Shown here: positions 9,158-17,149 of the stretch, one piece after another
Numbering within the stretch: the stretch's first letter is position 1
Layout of the letters: every line of letters begins with the position of its first letter
Assembly: GCF_025370105.1 (NCBI RefSeq)
Contig: NZ_JANQBK010000015.1
Coordinates: 124,001-188,000, forward strand
Direction: 5' to 3'
From: Sphingomonas hylomeconis
Lineage (GTDB): Bacteria; Pseudomonadota; Alphaproteobacteria; Sphingomonadales; Sphingomonadaceae
Length of the DNA: 64,000 bases
Made by a program: the position numbers and the translations under genes
The notes under the pieces: generated by a model
Database searches by the model: none
What the model was told of the DNA's origin: nothing
The model's input: the letters and a program-made list of their open reading frames with translations, nothing else

Positions 9158-9784
9158 ATGGCTAGGGAAAAGGCGACGGCGGAGACACGCGCGCGGCTGC
9201 TGGAAGCGGCCAGCGTCTTCATGCGCGACAATGACACGCTCGATGTCTCGCTCGATCAGATCGCGCGCACCTCGGGGCTGAACGGCGCGCTGGTCGGCTA
9301 CCATTTCGGCAGCAAGACCGGGCTGCTGCGCGCGCTGCTCGAGCGCGATGCCGGCGCCGCGCTCGACCAGCTCGAACAGCTCGTCACCGCCGACCTGCCG
9401 CCGGTGACCAAGATGCGCCATCATCTGCAGGGCCTGATCCGCACCTATGCCAAGGTGCCGTATCTCAATCGGCTGGCCGTGTTGCTGCTCAAATCCGGCG
9501 ATGCCGGCTCGGCGGCGAACGTGGCGCGGCTGGTTCGCCCGGTGATCGACGCGCAGCGCCGCATCATCGAGCAGGGCATCGCCTCGGGCGACTTCCGGCC
9601 GATCGATCCCTTGCTGTTCTACTTCGCTTCGATCAGCGCCTGCGACGGCATCTTCGGCGGGCGCGCGACGCTGACGGCCTTGTTCGATTATGACGGGCCG
9701 GTCGACGCACTCCGCCGGGTCCATGCCGAGCAGACCGTGACGCTGCTGCTGCACGGGCTGGCGAAGGCGCCGGAGCGAGATTGA
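9158..9784 (+). CDS. TetR/AcrR family transcriptional regulator 1
   Basis: DNA-binding repressor of about 208 residues. The N-terminal helix-turn-helix has the family signature: TRARLLEAASVFM, then SLDQIARTSGLNGALVGYHFGSK, in which helix 3 contacts DNA. The C-terminal part is an all-helical ligand-binding and dimer domain with no recognisable motif. Two starts are possible: GTG 9143 and ATG 9158. I favour 9158 because purine-rich AGG precedes it and 9143 has none. The gene follows the HSD10-like SDR gene on the same strand across a perfect 12-base inverted repeat, which may be its operator. It may control the SDR gene and the divergent MFS-P450 pair, or only itself. Confidence 0.88.
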   Translation: MAREKATAETRARLLEAASVFMRDNDTLDVSLDQIARTSGLNGALVGYHFGSKTGLLRALLERDAGAALDQLEQLVTADLPPVTKMRHHLQGLIRTYAKVPYLNRLAVLLLKSGDAGSAANVARLVRPVIDAQRRIIEQGIASGDFRPIDPLLFYFASISACDGIFGGRATLTALFDYDGPVDALRRVHAEQTVTLLLHGLAKAPERD

Positions 9785-9812
9785 GCTCATCGCGCCGACC
9801 AAAGCGCACCGT

Positions 9813-9885
9813 GCTCCTGCGCCCGCAGGAGCCCAGAGCAACAAAGCGCAGCCCTTGTGACCCTGGCCCCCCGCTTTTGCGGGGG
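9813..9885. repeat. Paired REP-like palindromes, family A, copy 1
   Basis: Two hairpins in inverted orientation: GCTCCTGC-GCCC-GCAGGAGC at 9813-9832 and CCCCCGC-TTTT-GCGGGGG at 9868-9885. They are separated by a spacer containing CCCAGAG and TGTGACCCTGG. The same arrangement recurs at 31981-32051 and 44616-44686. Copy 1 lies between convergent genes (TetR 1 and the GMC oxidoreductase), where it could also slow or end transcription. No transposase is nearby. Confidence 0.75.
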
Positions 9886-9927
9886 AACAGCAGTGCTTTC
9901 GGACCGCCGGCCACGCGGCTGCGATAC

Positions 9928-11547
9928 CTACCCCGCCCGCGCCAGCCTTGTCCCGCGCAGCATATCCGCGGCATGCTCGGCGATCATGATCGTCGGCGCG
10001 TTGGTGTTCGATCCGATCAAGGTCGGCATCACCGAGGCATCGATCACGCGCAGTCCCTTCAGCCCGCGCACCGCCAGCGTCGCGTCGACCACCGCCAGCG
10101 CGTCGCCCTCCGCCCCCATCCGGCAGGTGCCGACCGGGTGATAGATCGTCTCCGCCTTGCGCCGCACCCAGGCGTCGATCTCGTCGTCGCTCTGCACCGC
10201 GTCGCCCGGCGACAATTCCTCCGCGCGATACGGCTCGAGCGCCGCCTGTTTCGCCACGTCGCGCCCGATCTTGACGCAATCACGCATCACGCGGCGATCC
10301 TCCGGCGTAGCGAGATAGTTGGCGAAGATCGTCGGATCGGCGAACGGATCGGCCGAGCGCAGCCCGATCCGCCCGCGGCTCTCCGGGCGCAGCTGGCACA
10401 AATGCAGCGTGAAGCCATCGGCCTTGGCGTTGGTGCGGCCATGATCCTGCATGATCGCCAGCACACCGTGGATCTGCACGTCGGGCCGCGACAGCCCCTC
10501 GCGCGACGAGATGAACGCCCCCGCTTCGAGGAACTGCCCCCGGCCCGGCCCCTTGCCGCGCAGCGCATAATTGAGCCCGACGCCGATCATGCCGAGTCCC
10601 TTGGTCAGCGCGTGCGCGGTGCGCAGGCCGCGCGAGCGCCAGTTCATCACCACATCGAGATGATCCTGCAGATTTTCGCCGACACCGGGCAGCGCGTGCA
10701 CCACGCCCACCCCCGCCGCGGTCAGCCGATCGGGATCGCCGATGCCGGAGAGTTGCAGGATATGCGGTGATTGTACCGCGCCGGCGCAGAGCAGCACCTC
10801 GCGCGCGGCGATCGCGGTTTCCGCGCGCTGGCCCTTGTCGAGCACATAGTCGACGCCGGTCGCGCGGCCCTGCTCGATGCGGATGCGCGTCGTGCGCGCG
10901 CCGGTAAGGCAGGTCAGGTTGCGCCGCGACAGGACGGGCCGGAGATAGGCGGCCGCCGTGCTCCAGCGCTTGCCGTCGGCGATCGTCAGGTCGTAGCGGC
11001 CGAACCCTTCCTGCTGCGCGCCGTTGAAATCGTCGGTCACCGGATAGCCGGCCTGTTCCCCCGCCTTGATCAGCGCATCGTGGAACGGGCTGTCGGATTC
11101 GCCCGCCGAAATGGTCAGCGGCCCCGATCCGCCATGCAGCTCGCTGTCGCCGCGATGATGGCCTTCGAGCCGGCGGAAATAGGGCAACACATCGTCGAAC
11201 GACCAGCCGGGCAGCCCCATCTGCCGCCATTCGTCGTAATCCTGCGGATGACCGCGCGTATAGACCATGCCGTTGATCGACGAACTGCCGCCCAGCCCCT
11301 TGCCGCGCGGCCACCACAAACGACGATTGTCGAGATGCGGCTCGGGCTCGGTGTAGAAGCCCCAATTGCTGGCATTCTTGTCCTTGAGCAACGTGCCGAC
11401 GCCGGCCGGCATGCGCACCAGCACGCCGTCATTCCTACCGCCCGCCTCGAGCAGCAGCACCGTGACGTCGGGATCCTCGGTCAGCCGCGCGGCCAGCACG
11501 CAGCCGGCCGATCCCGCCCCGACGATCACATAATCGTAGCTTTGCAT
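9928..11547 (-). CDS. GMC family FAD-dependent oxidoreductase (choline dehydrogenase-like)
   Basis: Flavoprotein of 539 residues that oxidises an alcohol to an aldehyde or ketone. The N-terminal FAD motif is VIVGAGSAGCVLAARL. GMC signature 1 is present as GKGLGGSSSINGMVYTRG and signature 2 as GAVQSPHILQLSGIGDP. The active-site His lies in TIYHPVGTCRMG. The C-terminal NTNAPTIMIAEHAADML segment is typical of choline and alcohol dehydrogenases of this family. The ATG at 11547 has AGGAG six bases upstream, and the gene follows TetR 2 by 51 bases on the same strand, so they are probably co-transcribed. In the island it is the best candidate to oxidise the alcohol made by the P450. True choline dehydrogenase activity is unlikely, because no betaine genes are near. 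Confidence 0.93.
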   Translation of the reverse strand: MQSYDYVIVGAGSAGCVLAARLTEDPDVTVLLLEAGGRNDGVLVRMPAGVGTLLKDKNASNWGFYTEPEPHLDNRRLWWPRGKGLGGSSSINGMVYTRGHPQDYDEWRQMGLPGWSFDDVLPYFRRLEGHHRGDSELHGGSGPLTISAGESDSPFHDALIKAGEQAGYPVTDDFNGAQQEGFGRYDLTIADGKRWSTAAAYLRPVLSRRNLTCLTGARTTRIRIEQGRATGVDYVLDKGQRAETAIAAREVLLCAGAVQSPHILQLSGIGDPDRLTAAGVGVVHALPGVGENLQDHLDVVMNWRSRGLRTAHALTKGLGMIGVGLNYALRGKGPGRGQFLEAGAFISSREGLSRPDVQIHGVLAIMQDHGRTNAKADGFTLHLCQLRPESRGRIGLRSADPFADPTIFANYLATPEDRRVMRDCVKIGRDVAKQAALEPYRAEELSPGDAVQSDDEIDAWVRRKAETIYHPVGTCRMGAEGDALAVVDATLAVRGLKGLRVIDASVMPTLIGSNTNAPTIMIAEHAADMLRGTRLARAG

Positions 11548-11598
11548 CCCCGTCTCCTGTCCGTCCCGCTTGTGCGGAATCGTTGCCTCGAAAAGATC

Positions 11599-12186
11599 CT
11601 ATCGATCGCACAGCAGCGCGAAAAGCCCGTCGCGCAGCGCGGCGCGATCCATGCCCTCGGGCGGATGCACCTCGCCCAGCCCCGCCGCGAGCAACGCGAA
11701 GGCGCGGATCCCCGCCTCGGTCGGCGTGAAGCCATGCGCTTGCAATTGCGCGGCGAGGAACGCCATGATCTTGTCGTCATGATCGCGCACCGCATCGGCC
11801 GCGCGCCGATCGCTTTTCGCCCAAGCGCGCATCGCGAGTGCGAGCTGCGCCAGATCATGTTTGCGCACATGATCGGCAAAGGCGCGGATGCGCTCGATCG
11901 GGGGCAGCGACGATGCCGCGATGCGGGCCAGCAAGGGATCGATCTGCGCGCCGGCGAAATAGTCCGCCAGCGCCGCCTGATAGCCATCGAAATCCTTGAA
12001 ATGATGGTAAAAGCTGCCGGTCGAGGCGCCCAGCGCATCGGCCAGGCTGCGCAGCTTCAGCGCGCGCAGCCCACCGCTTTTCAGCAAGGTCTGGCCGATC
12101 TGCAGCCAGTCCCGCGGTGCGAGATCGCTGCGCGCGGCCGGCGCCGCCGCAAATCCGGGATCAGGCATCGACACGCCGCTTGACAA
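11599..12186 (-). CDS. TetR/AcrR family transcriptional regulator 2
   Basis: Repressor of 195 residues. The helix-turn-helix is LKLRSLADALGASTGSFYHHFKD, close to the TetR consensus. The C-terminal domain is helical and unassigned. The TTG at 12186 is preferred because GGAGA lies seven bases upstream (12193-12197); the ATG at 12168 has no such site. The candidate operator ATAAC-GAAT-GTTAC (12198-12211) directly abuts this ribosome binding site, so the protein probably represses itself. The gene is divergent from the acyl-CoA operon and upstream of the GMC gene. Because the same motif occurs before the MFS/SDR pair and the TonB receptor, I infer that this protein is the regulator of the whole island. 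That is the leading hypothesis and is not shown by the sequence. Confidence 0.87.
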   Translation of the reverse strand: MSSGVSMPDPGFAAAPAARSDLAPRDWLQIGQTLLKSGGLRALKLRSLADALGASTGSFYHHFKDFDGYQAALADYFAGAQIDPLLARIAASSLPPIERIRAFADHVRKHDLAQLALAMRAWAKSDRRAADAVRDHDDKIMAFLAAQLQAHGFTPTEAGIRAFALLAAGLGEVHPPEGMDRAALRDGLFALLCDR

Positions 12187-12197
12187 AGTCTATCTCC

Positions 12198-12211
12198 ATA
12201 ACGAATGTTAC
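12198..12211. promoter_or_regulatory. Candidate operator, copy 2 of the ATAAC-N4-GTTAT-like motif
   Basis: ATAAC GAAT GTTAC contains the exact inverted repeat TAAC-N4-GTTA (12199-12210). It is the best of the three copies. It lies between TetR 2 and the acyl-CoA operon, touching the TetR ribosome binding site, and could control both directions. Confidence 0.55.
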
Positions 12212-12291
12212 GCCACAACGAAGCCCGTGGCAATCGGGCACAAGCAGCGCCGCGCACTTTAGCGCGGGCGCCGCCAAACATGGAGAGTGAT

Positions 12292-13545
12292 GTGGGCGAC
12301 GCTTTGATCATCGATGCCGTCCGGACGCCGCGGGGCATCGGCAGGACCGGCAAGGGCGCGCTGGCGCATATGCATCCGCAGCATCTAGCCGCGACGGTGC
12401 TCAAGGCGATCGCGGAGCGCAACCATCTCGACACCGCCGATGTCGACGACATCATCTGGTCGACCTCGACGCAGCGCGGCACGCAGGGTGGCGATCTCGG
12501 GCGGATGGCGGCGCTCGATGCCGGCTACGATATTAAGGCCAGCGGCACGACGCTCGATCGCTTCTGCGGCGGCGGGATCACCGCGGTCAATTTCGCCGCG
12601 GCGCAGATCATGAGCGGGATGGAGGATCTGGTCGTCGCCGGCGGCACCGAGATGATGTCGATGACCGCGCAGATGATGCAGGACGAGATGGCGGCGGGGA
12701 AGCGCCCGATGGGCATGGGATCGGGCAATGCCCGGCTCGCGCAGAGCCATCCCCAGTCGCACCAGGGCATCTGCGGCGACGCGATCGCCAGCATGGAAGG
12801 GATTTCCCGCGAGGCGCTCGACGCGCTCGGGCTGGAGAGCCAGCGCCGCGCGGCCGTCGCGATCGCCGAGGGGCGGTTCGACAAGAGCCTGGTGCCGGTG
12901 ACCGACGAAAGCGGCGCGGTCGTGCTCGAGAAGGACGAATATCCCCGCCCGCAGACCACGGCCGAGGGGCTTGCGGCACTGCAGCCGGCGTTCGCCGCGA
13001 TGGCCGATATCCCGCTCGACAAACAGGGCACCACGTTCCGCAGCCAGATCAACCAGCGCTATCCCGATCTCAAGATCGAGCATGTCCATCATGCCGGAAA
13101 TTCCTCCGGCGTCGTCGATGGCGCGGCGGCGGTGCTGCTGGCGAGCGAGGCCTATGCCGCGGAACATGGCCTGAAGCCGCGCGCGCGGATCGTGGCGATG
13201 GCGAATATGGGCGACGATCCCACGCTGATGCTCAACGCCCCCGTGCCGGCCGCGCGGAAGGTGCTGGCCAAAGCCGGGCTCACGGTCGACGATATCGACC
13301 TGTGGGAGATTAACGAGGCGTTCGCGGTGGTGGCGGAGAAGTTCATCCGCGATCTCGGGCTCGATCGCGACAAGGTCAACGTCAATGGGGGGGCGATCGC
13401 GCTCGGCCATCCGATCGGCGCGACCGGCGCGATGCTGATCGGCACGATCCTCGACGAACTCGAACGCCGCGATCTCAAGCGCGGGCTGGTCACGATGTGC
13501 GCGGCAGGGGGCATGGCCCCGGCGATCATCATCGAGCGCGTCTGA
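12292..13545 (+). CDS. Thiolase family protein (acetyl-CoA acyltransferase, FadA-like)
   Basis: Performs the last step of beta-oxidation: cleavage of a 3-ketoacyl-CoA by CoA to acetyl- or propionyl-CoA and a shortened acyl-CoA. It has 417 residues. The nucleophilic Cys lies in LDRFCGGGITAVNFAAAQI, the His in NGGAIALGHPIGATGA, and the second Cys in VTMCAAGGMAPA. I chose GTG 12292 because GGAG lies six bases upstream and the resulting N-terminus (GDALIIDAVRTPRG) is the canonical thiolase start. The in-frame ATG at 12280 lacks a binding site. It is the first gene of a tight plus-strand operon, and its stop overlaps the next start. The operon order suggests it acts on products of the two downstream acyl-CoA dehydrogenases. 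Confidence 0.93.
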   Translation: MGDALIIDAVRTPRGIGRTGKGALAHMHPQHLAATVLKAIAERNHLDTADVDDIIWSTSTQRGTQGGDLGRMAALDAGYDIKASGTTLDRFCGGGITAVNFAAAQIMSGMEDLVVAGGTEMMSMTAQMMQDEMAAGKRPMGMGSGNARLAQSHPQSHQGICGDAIASMEGISREALDALGLESQRRAAVAIAEGRFDKSLVPVTDESGAVVLEKDEYPRPQTTAEGLAALQPAFAAMADIPLDKQGTTFRSQINQRYPDLKIEHVHHAGNSSGVVDGAAAVLLASEAYAAEHGLKPRARIVAMANMGDDPTLMLNAPVPAARKVLAKAGLTVDDIDLWEINEAFAVVAEKFIRDLGLDRDKVNVNGGAIALGHPIGATGAMLIGTILDELERRDLKRGLVTMCAAGGMAPAIIIERV

Positions 13546-15083
13546 TGCATCCGGTCCATCACGCCCAGGCAACGCCCGACAAGCCGGCCTATATCATGGC
13601 CGGCACCGGCGAGACGGTAACCTACGGCCAGCTCGACGCGCGCGCCAACCAGGGCGCGCAGCTGCTGCGCGCGCTGGGGCTCAAGCGTGGTGACGGCATT
13701 GCCGTGCTGATGGACAATTCGGCGCGCTATCTCGAATTGATGTGGGCGGCGGAGCGCACCGGCGTCTATTGCACCTGCCTGTCGTCCAAGCTCAATGCCA
13801 GCGAGGCGGACTATATCCTGCGCGACGGCAATTGCCGCGTGCTGATCGCCAGCAAGGGCTGCGCGAGCGTCGCCAATGCGCTGCTGCCGGCGATCGGCGA
13901 TGTGACGCGCTACATGGTCGACGGCACGATCGCGGGCTATGAGTCCTACGAAGCGGCGCGCGATGCGATGCCCGCCACGCCGATCGCCGATCCCGTGCCG
14001 GGCGGCATCCTGCTCTATTCCTCGGGCACCACCGGCAAGCCCAAGGGCGTCAAGCACGCGCTGTCCGACGAGCCGTTCGGCACCAACGTCTCGCCGCTCG
14101 TGATGCTCGGCAAGGGGCTGTACGGCTTCACGCCGGAGATGGTCTATCTCTCCCCCGCACCGCTTTATCACGCCGCGCCGCTGCGCTGGTCGATGGCGGT
14201 GCAGCAGACCGGCGGCACCGTGGTGGTGATGGAGCGCTTCGATCCCGAGGCGGCGCTGCGCTATATCCAGCAATATCGCGTCACCCATGCGCAATGGGTG
14301 CCGACGCACTTCATCCGCCTGCTCAAGCTGCCGCCAGAGGTCCGCGCGCGCTATGACGTGTCGTCGCTAAAAGCCGTCTGGCATGCCGCCGCGCCCTGCC
14401 CGATCCCGGTCAAGCAGGCGATGATCGACTGGTGGGGCCCGATCATCGGCGAATATTATGCCGGCACCGAAGGCAACGGCTTCTGCGCCATCTCCAGCAC
14501 CGAATGGCTGACGCACCAGGGCTCGGTCGGCCGCAACCTCACCGCGCAGACCAAGATCTGCGACGACGACGGCAACGAACTGCCCCCGCGGCAGGAAGGC
14601 ACGGTCTATTTCGCCGGCGGCGGCGTGTTCGAATATCATAACGATCCCGGCAAGACCGCCGAAGCGGCCAACGCCCACGGCTGGACCACGCTCGGCGATG
14701 TCGGCTGGCTCGATGAGGAGGGCTATCTCTACCTAACCGATCGCAAGAGCTTCATGATCATCTCGGGCGGGGTCAACATCTATCCCGCCGAGATCGAGAA
14801 TTTACTCGTCACGCATCCCAAGGTCGCCGACGTAGCGGTGATCGGCGGTCCGCACGAGGAAATGGGCGAGGAAGTGATCGCGATCGTCTGCCCGGCCGAT
14901 CCGTCCGAGGATCGCGAGCAGCTTGCCGCGGAGCTCAACGCCTTCGCCCGCGCCCATCTCAGCCATGTGAAGGCGCCGCGCCGCATCGACTTCCGCGAGG
15001 AACTGCCGCGGCACGAGACGGGGAAGCTCTACAAAAGGCTGCTGCGCGACGAATATTGGGCGAAGGCGAAGGTGCCGGCATGA
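13545..15083 (+). CDS. Acyl-CoA synthetase (AMP-forming, ANL superfamily)
   Basis: Activates a carboxylic acid to its CoA thioester with ATP, through an acyl-AMP. It has 512 residues. The phosphate-binding loop is YSSGTTGKPKG (158-168). Other blocks are YAGTEG, LGDVGWLDEEGYLYLTDRK (hinge Asp and the catalytic-switch region), SGGVNIYPAEIE, and the C-terminal ETGKLYKR lysine. The ATG at 13545 shares one base with the thiolase stop (TGATG). The longer upstream reading of this frame has no family similarity. In the island it would activate the acid formed after P450 and alcohol oxidation. The closest families act on medium or long chains, branched acids or sterol side chains; I cannot choose between them. 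Confidence 0.93.
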   Translation: MHPVHHAQATPDKPAYIMAGTGETVTYGQLDARANQGAQLLRALGLKRGDGIAVLMDNSARYLELMWAAERTGVYCTCLSSKLNASEADYILRDGNCRVLIASKGCASVANALLPAIGDVTRYMVDGTIAGYESYEAARDAMPATPIADPVPGGILLYSSGTTGKPKGVKHALSDEPFGTNVSPLVMLGKGLYGFTPEMVYLSPAPLYHAAPLRWSMAVQQTGGTVVVMERFDPEAALRYIQQYRVTHAQWVPTHFIRLLKLPPEVRARYDVSSLKAVWHAAAPCPIPVKQAMIDWWGPIIGEYYAGTEGNGFCAISSTEWLTHQGSVGRNLTAQTKICDDDGNELPPRQEGTVYFAGGGVFEYHNDPGKTAEAANAHGWTTLGDVGWLDEEGYLYLTDRKSFMIISGGVNIYPAEIENLLVTHPKVADVAVIGGPHEEMGEEVIAIVCPADPSEDREQLAAELNAFARAHLSHVKAPRRIDFREELPRHETGKLYKRLLRDEYWAKAKVPA

Positions 15084-15110
15084 GGGATACCCTGCCACGC
15101 CCCAGAAACC

Positions 15111-15210
15111 ACCCCGGCGAACGCCGGGGCCCAGTTTCGGAACGTGCGCTGGCGGACGCTGCGCACGATTACATTGACCTTCACGACTGGGCCCCGGCGT
15201 CCGCCGGGGT
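15111..15210. repeat. Paired REP-like palindromes, family B, copy 1, inside the acyl-CoA operon
   Basis: ACCCCGGCG-AA-CGCCGGGG followed by CCCA (15111-15133), and its inverse beginning TGGG and ending in GGGGT (15188-15210). The spacer is about 54 bases. A second copy lies at 28864-28964. This copy separates the CoA ligase from the SDR gene and is the only gap above 100 bases within the operon, so it may lower or stabilise downstream mRNA. Confidence 0.75.
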
Positions 15211-15234
15211 GGCGATAGCAGAGAGCGGCCGGCA

Positions 15235-16017
15235 ATGAAGCTCGGCCCCGATATCGCCGCGATCGTCACCGGCGGCGCCTCCGGCCTCGGCTACGCCACC
15301 GCCACCGCGCTCCGCGACGCCGGCGTCAAAGTCGCGCTGTTCGACAAGAATGCCGAACTCGGCCTCGAGGGCGCCGCCGCGATCGGCGCGACCTTCTGCG
15401 CCGTCGACGTGATGGATCACGCCAGCGTCGAGGCCGGCTTCGCGACCGCGCGCGCGGCCAATGGGCAGGAGCGCATCCTGGTCAATTGCGCGGGCGGCGG
15501 GTTCGGCGCGTTCAAGACCGCGGGACGCGACAAGCAGACGCGCGAGATTGCCGCCTACCCCGTGGATCGGTTCGAACTGACCGTCCAGCTGAACCTGATC
15601 GGCACGTTCCGCTGCATCGCGCTGTCCACCGCAGGGATGCTCACGCTCGCCCCACTCGACGGCGAGCGCGGCGCGATCGTCAATACCGCGTCGGCGGCGG
15701 CGGAGGACGGGCAGATGGGCCAGGTCGCCTATGCCGCGGCCAAGGCGGGGATCGTCGGCATGACGCTGCCGATCGCGCGCGATCTGATGGGCGAAGGCAT
15801 CCGCGTCAACACGATCCTGCCCGGCATCTTCGATACGCCGCTGATGAACCGCGCGCGCCCACAGGTGAAGGAGGCGCTCGCCGCCTCCGTCCCCTTCCCC
15901 AAGCGGATGGGGCACGCCGAGGAATATGCCCGGCTCGCGCTCGAGATGATCACCAACGGCTATTTCAATGGCGAGGATGTGCGGCTCGACGGCGCGATCC
16001 GCATGGCGCCGCGCTGA
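15235..16017 (+). CDS. SDR family oxidoreductase, HSD10-like, copy 2
   Basis: NAD-dependent dehydrogenase of 260 residues, close paralogue of the gene at 8270. Shared blocks are TGGASGLG, GQERILVNCAG, NTASAAAEDGQ, Tyr-x3-Lys (AYAAAK), ARDLMGEGIRVNTILPG and GYFNGEDVRLDGAIRMAPR. Type II 3-hydroxyacyl-CoA dehydrogenases oxidise 3-hydroxyacyl-CoA to 3-ketoacyl-CoA, and here the product would feed the thiolase of the same operon. The gene starts 25 bases after a family B repeat and is followed after 10 bases by the first acyl-CoA dehydrogenase. No enoyl-CoA hydratase gene is in the window, so one step of a standard spiral is missing locally. Confidence 0.9.
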   Translation: MKLGPDIAAIVTGGASGLGYATATALRDAGVKVALFDKNAELGLEGAAAIGATFCAVDVMDHASVEAGFATARAANGQERILVNCAGGGFGAFKTAGRDKQTREIAAYPVDRFELTVQLNLIGTFRCIALSTAGMLTLAPLDGERGAIVNTASAAAEDGQMGQVAYAAAKAGIVGMTLPIARDLMGEGIRVNTILPGIFDTPLMNRARPQVKEALAASVPFPKRMGHAEEYARLALEMITNGYFNGEDVRLDGAIRMAPR

Positions 16018-16027
16018 GAGGAAGCAC

Positions 16028-17125
16028 ATGAACTTCGATTATTCCGACGAGCAGAAATTCCTCAAGGACGAGGCGCGCAAGTTTCTCGCCGCGCACTGCG
16101 GCAGCGATCGGGTGCGCGCCGTGCTCGACCATGCCGATACGGCCTATGACGCCAGCCTGTGGCAAGCCGTCGCCGACCAGGGCTGGCTCGGCGCAGCGAT
16201 CCCGGAAGAACATGGCGGGCTCGGGCTTGGCCATATCGAGCTGTGCGCGATCGCCGAGGAACTGGGCCGCGCCTGCGCGCCGATCCCGTTCGCCTCGACG
16301 GTCTATTTCGTTGCCGAGGCGCTGATGCTGTTCGGCAGCGACGCGCAGAAGGCCAAATGGCTGCCCAGGATCGCCGCCGGCACGGTGATCGGCGCGTTCG
16401 CCACGTCGGAGGGCAGCGGCCCGGTCACCGCCCGGTCGCTCGGCGCCAGCGTCGCGGGCGGCACGCTCACCGGCGAGAAGATCCCGGTCACCGATGGCGA
16501 CGTCGCCGACCTGATCGTCGTGCTCGCCCGGGACGGTCTCTATCTGGTCGAGAAGGGCGCCGGCGTCGCCGCCGAGACGCTCGCCACGCTCGATCCCACC
16601 CGCAGCGCCGCGCGGCTGACCTTTACCGATGCCCCGTGCGAAAAGCTCGGCAGCGATGACGGCATCGCCGCGATGCAGGCGGTGTTCGATCGCGCCGCGG
16701 TGCTGCTGGCGTTCGAGCAACTCGGCGGCGCGGATCGCTGCCTGGATATGGCCAAGCGCTATGCGCTCGATCGCTATGCCTTCGGGCGGCAGATCGGCGG
16801 CTATCAGGCGATCAAGCACAAGCTCGCCGACATGTACGTCAAGAACGAGCTGGCGCGCTCCAACGCCTATTACGGCGCCTGGGCGCTCAATGCCGGCGCT
16901 GCCGAACTGCCGCTCGCCGCCGCCACCGCGCGCGTCGCCGCGTCGGACGCCTTCTGGTTCGCCTCCAAGGAGAATATCCAGACGCATGGCGGGATGGGCT
17001 TCACCTGGGAATCCGATTGCCACCTCTATTACCGCCGCTCGCGCCAGCTCGCCCTGGTCGCCGGCGCGCCGGCCGCGTGGCGCGAACGGCTCGTCGGCCA
17101 GCTCGAAATGCGCAACGCCGCCTGA
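16028..17125 (+). CDS. Acyl-CoA dehydrogenase, small subunit-like (heteromeric type)
   Basis: Flavoenzyme of 365 residues that introduces an alpha-beta double bond in an acyl-CoA. Family features are WLGAAIPEEHGGLGLG near the N-terminus, FATSEGSGPV in the FAD region, DRYAFGRQIGGYQAIKHKLADM, and QTHGGMGFTWESDCHLYYRRS at the C-terminus. It is shorter than classic FadE/MCAD proteins and lies directly before a second dehydrogenase. That is the arrangement of alpha2-beta2 enzymes described for sterol side chains in actinobacteria. The ATG at 16028 is preceded by GAGGAAG; the longer frame upstream belongs to the SDR gene. I do not see the classic catalytic Glu of the MCAD C-terminal motif here. Pairing with the next gene is an inference. 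Confidence 0.9.
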   Translation: MNFDYSDEQKFLKDEARKFLAAHCGSDRVRAVLDHADTAYDASLWQAVADQGWLGAAIPEEHGGLGLGHIELCAIAEELGRACAPIPFASTVYFVAEALMLFGSDAQKAKWLPRIAAGTVIGAFATSEGSGPVTARSLGASVAGGTLTGEKIPVTDGDVADLIVVLARDGLYLVEKGAGVAAETLATLDPTRSAARLTFTDAPCEKLGSDDGIAAMQAVFDRAAVLLAFEQLGGADRCLDMAKRYALDRYAFGRQIGGYQAIKHKLADMYVKNELARSNAYYGAWALNAGAAELPLAAATARVAASDAFWFASKENIQTHGGMGFTWESDCHLYYRRSRQLALVAGAPAAWRERLVGQLEMRNAA

Positions 17126-17149
17126 ACGGGCCGCCTGAAAGGACGAACC

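Noticed and set aside
9928..11547. Choline-betaine osmoprotection locus
   Set aside because: The GMC enzyme is choline-dehydrogenase-like in motifs only. There is no betaine aldehyde dehydrogenase or BetI/BetT gene nearby.
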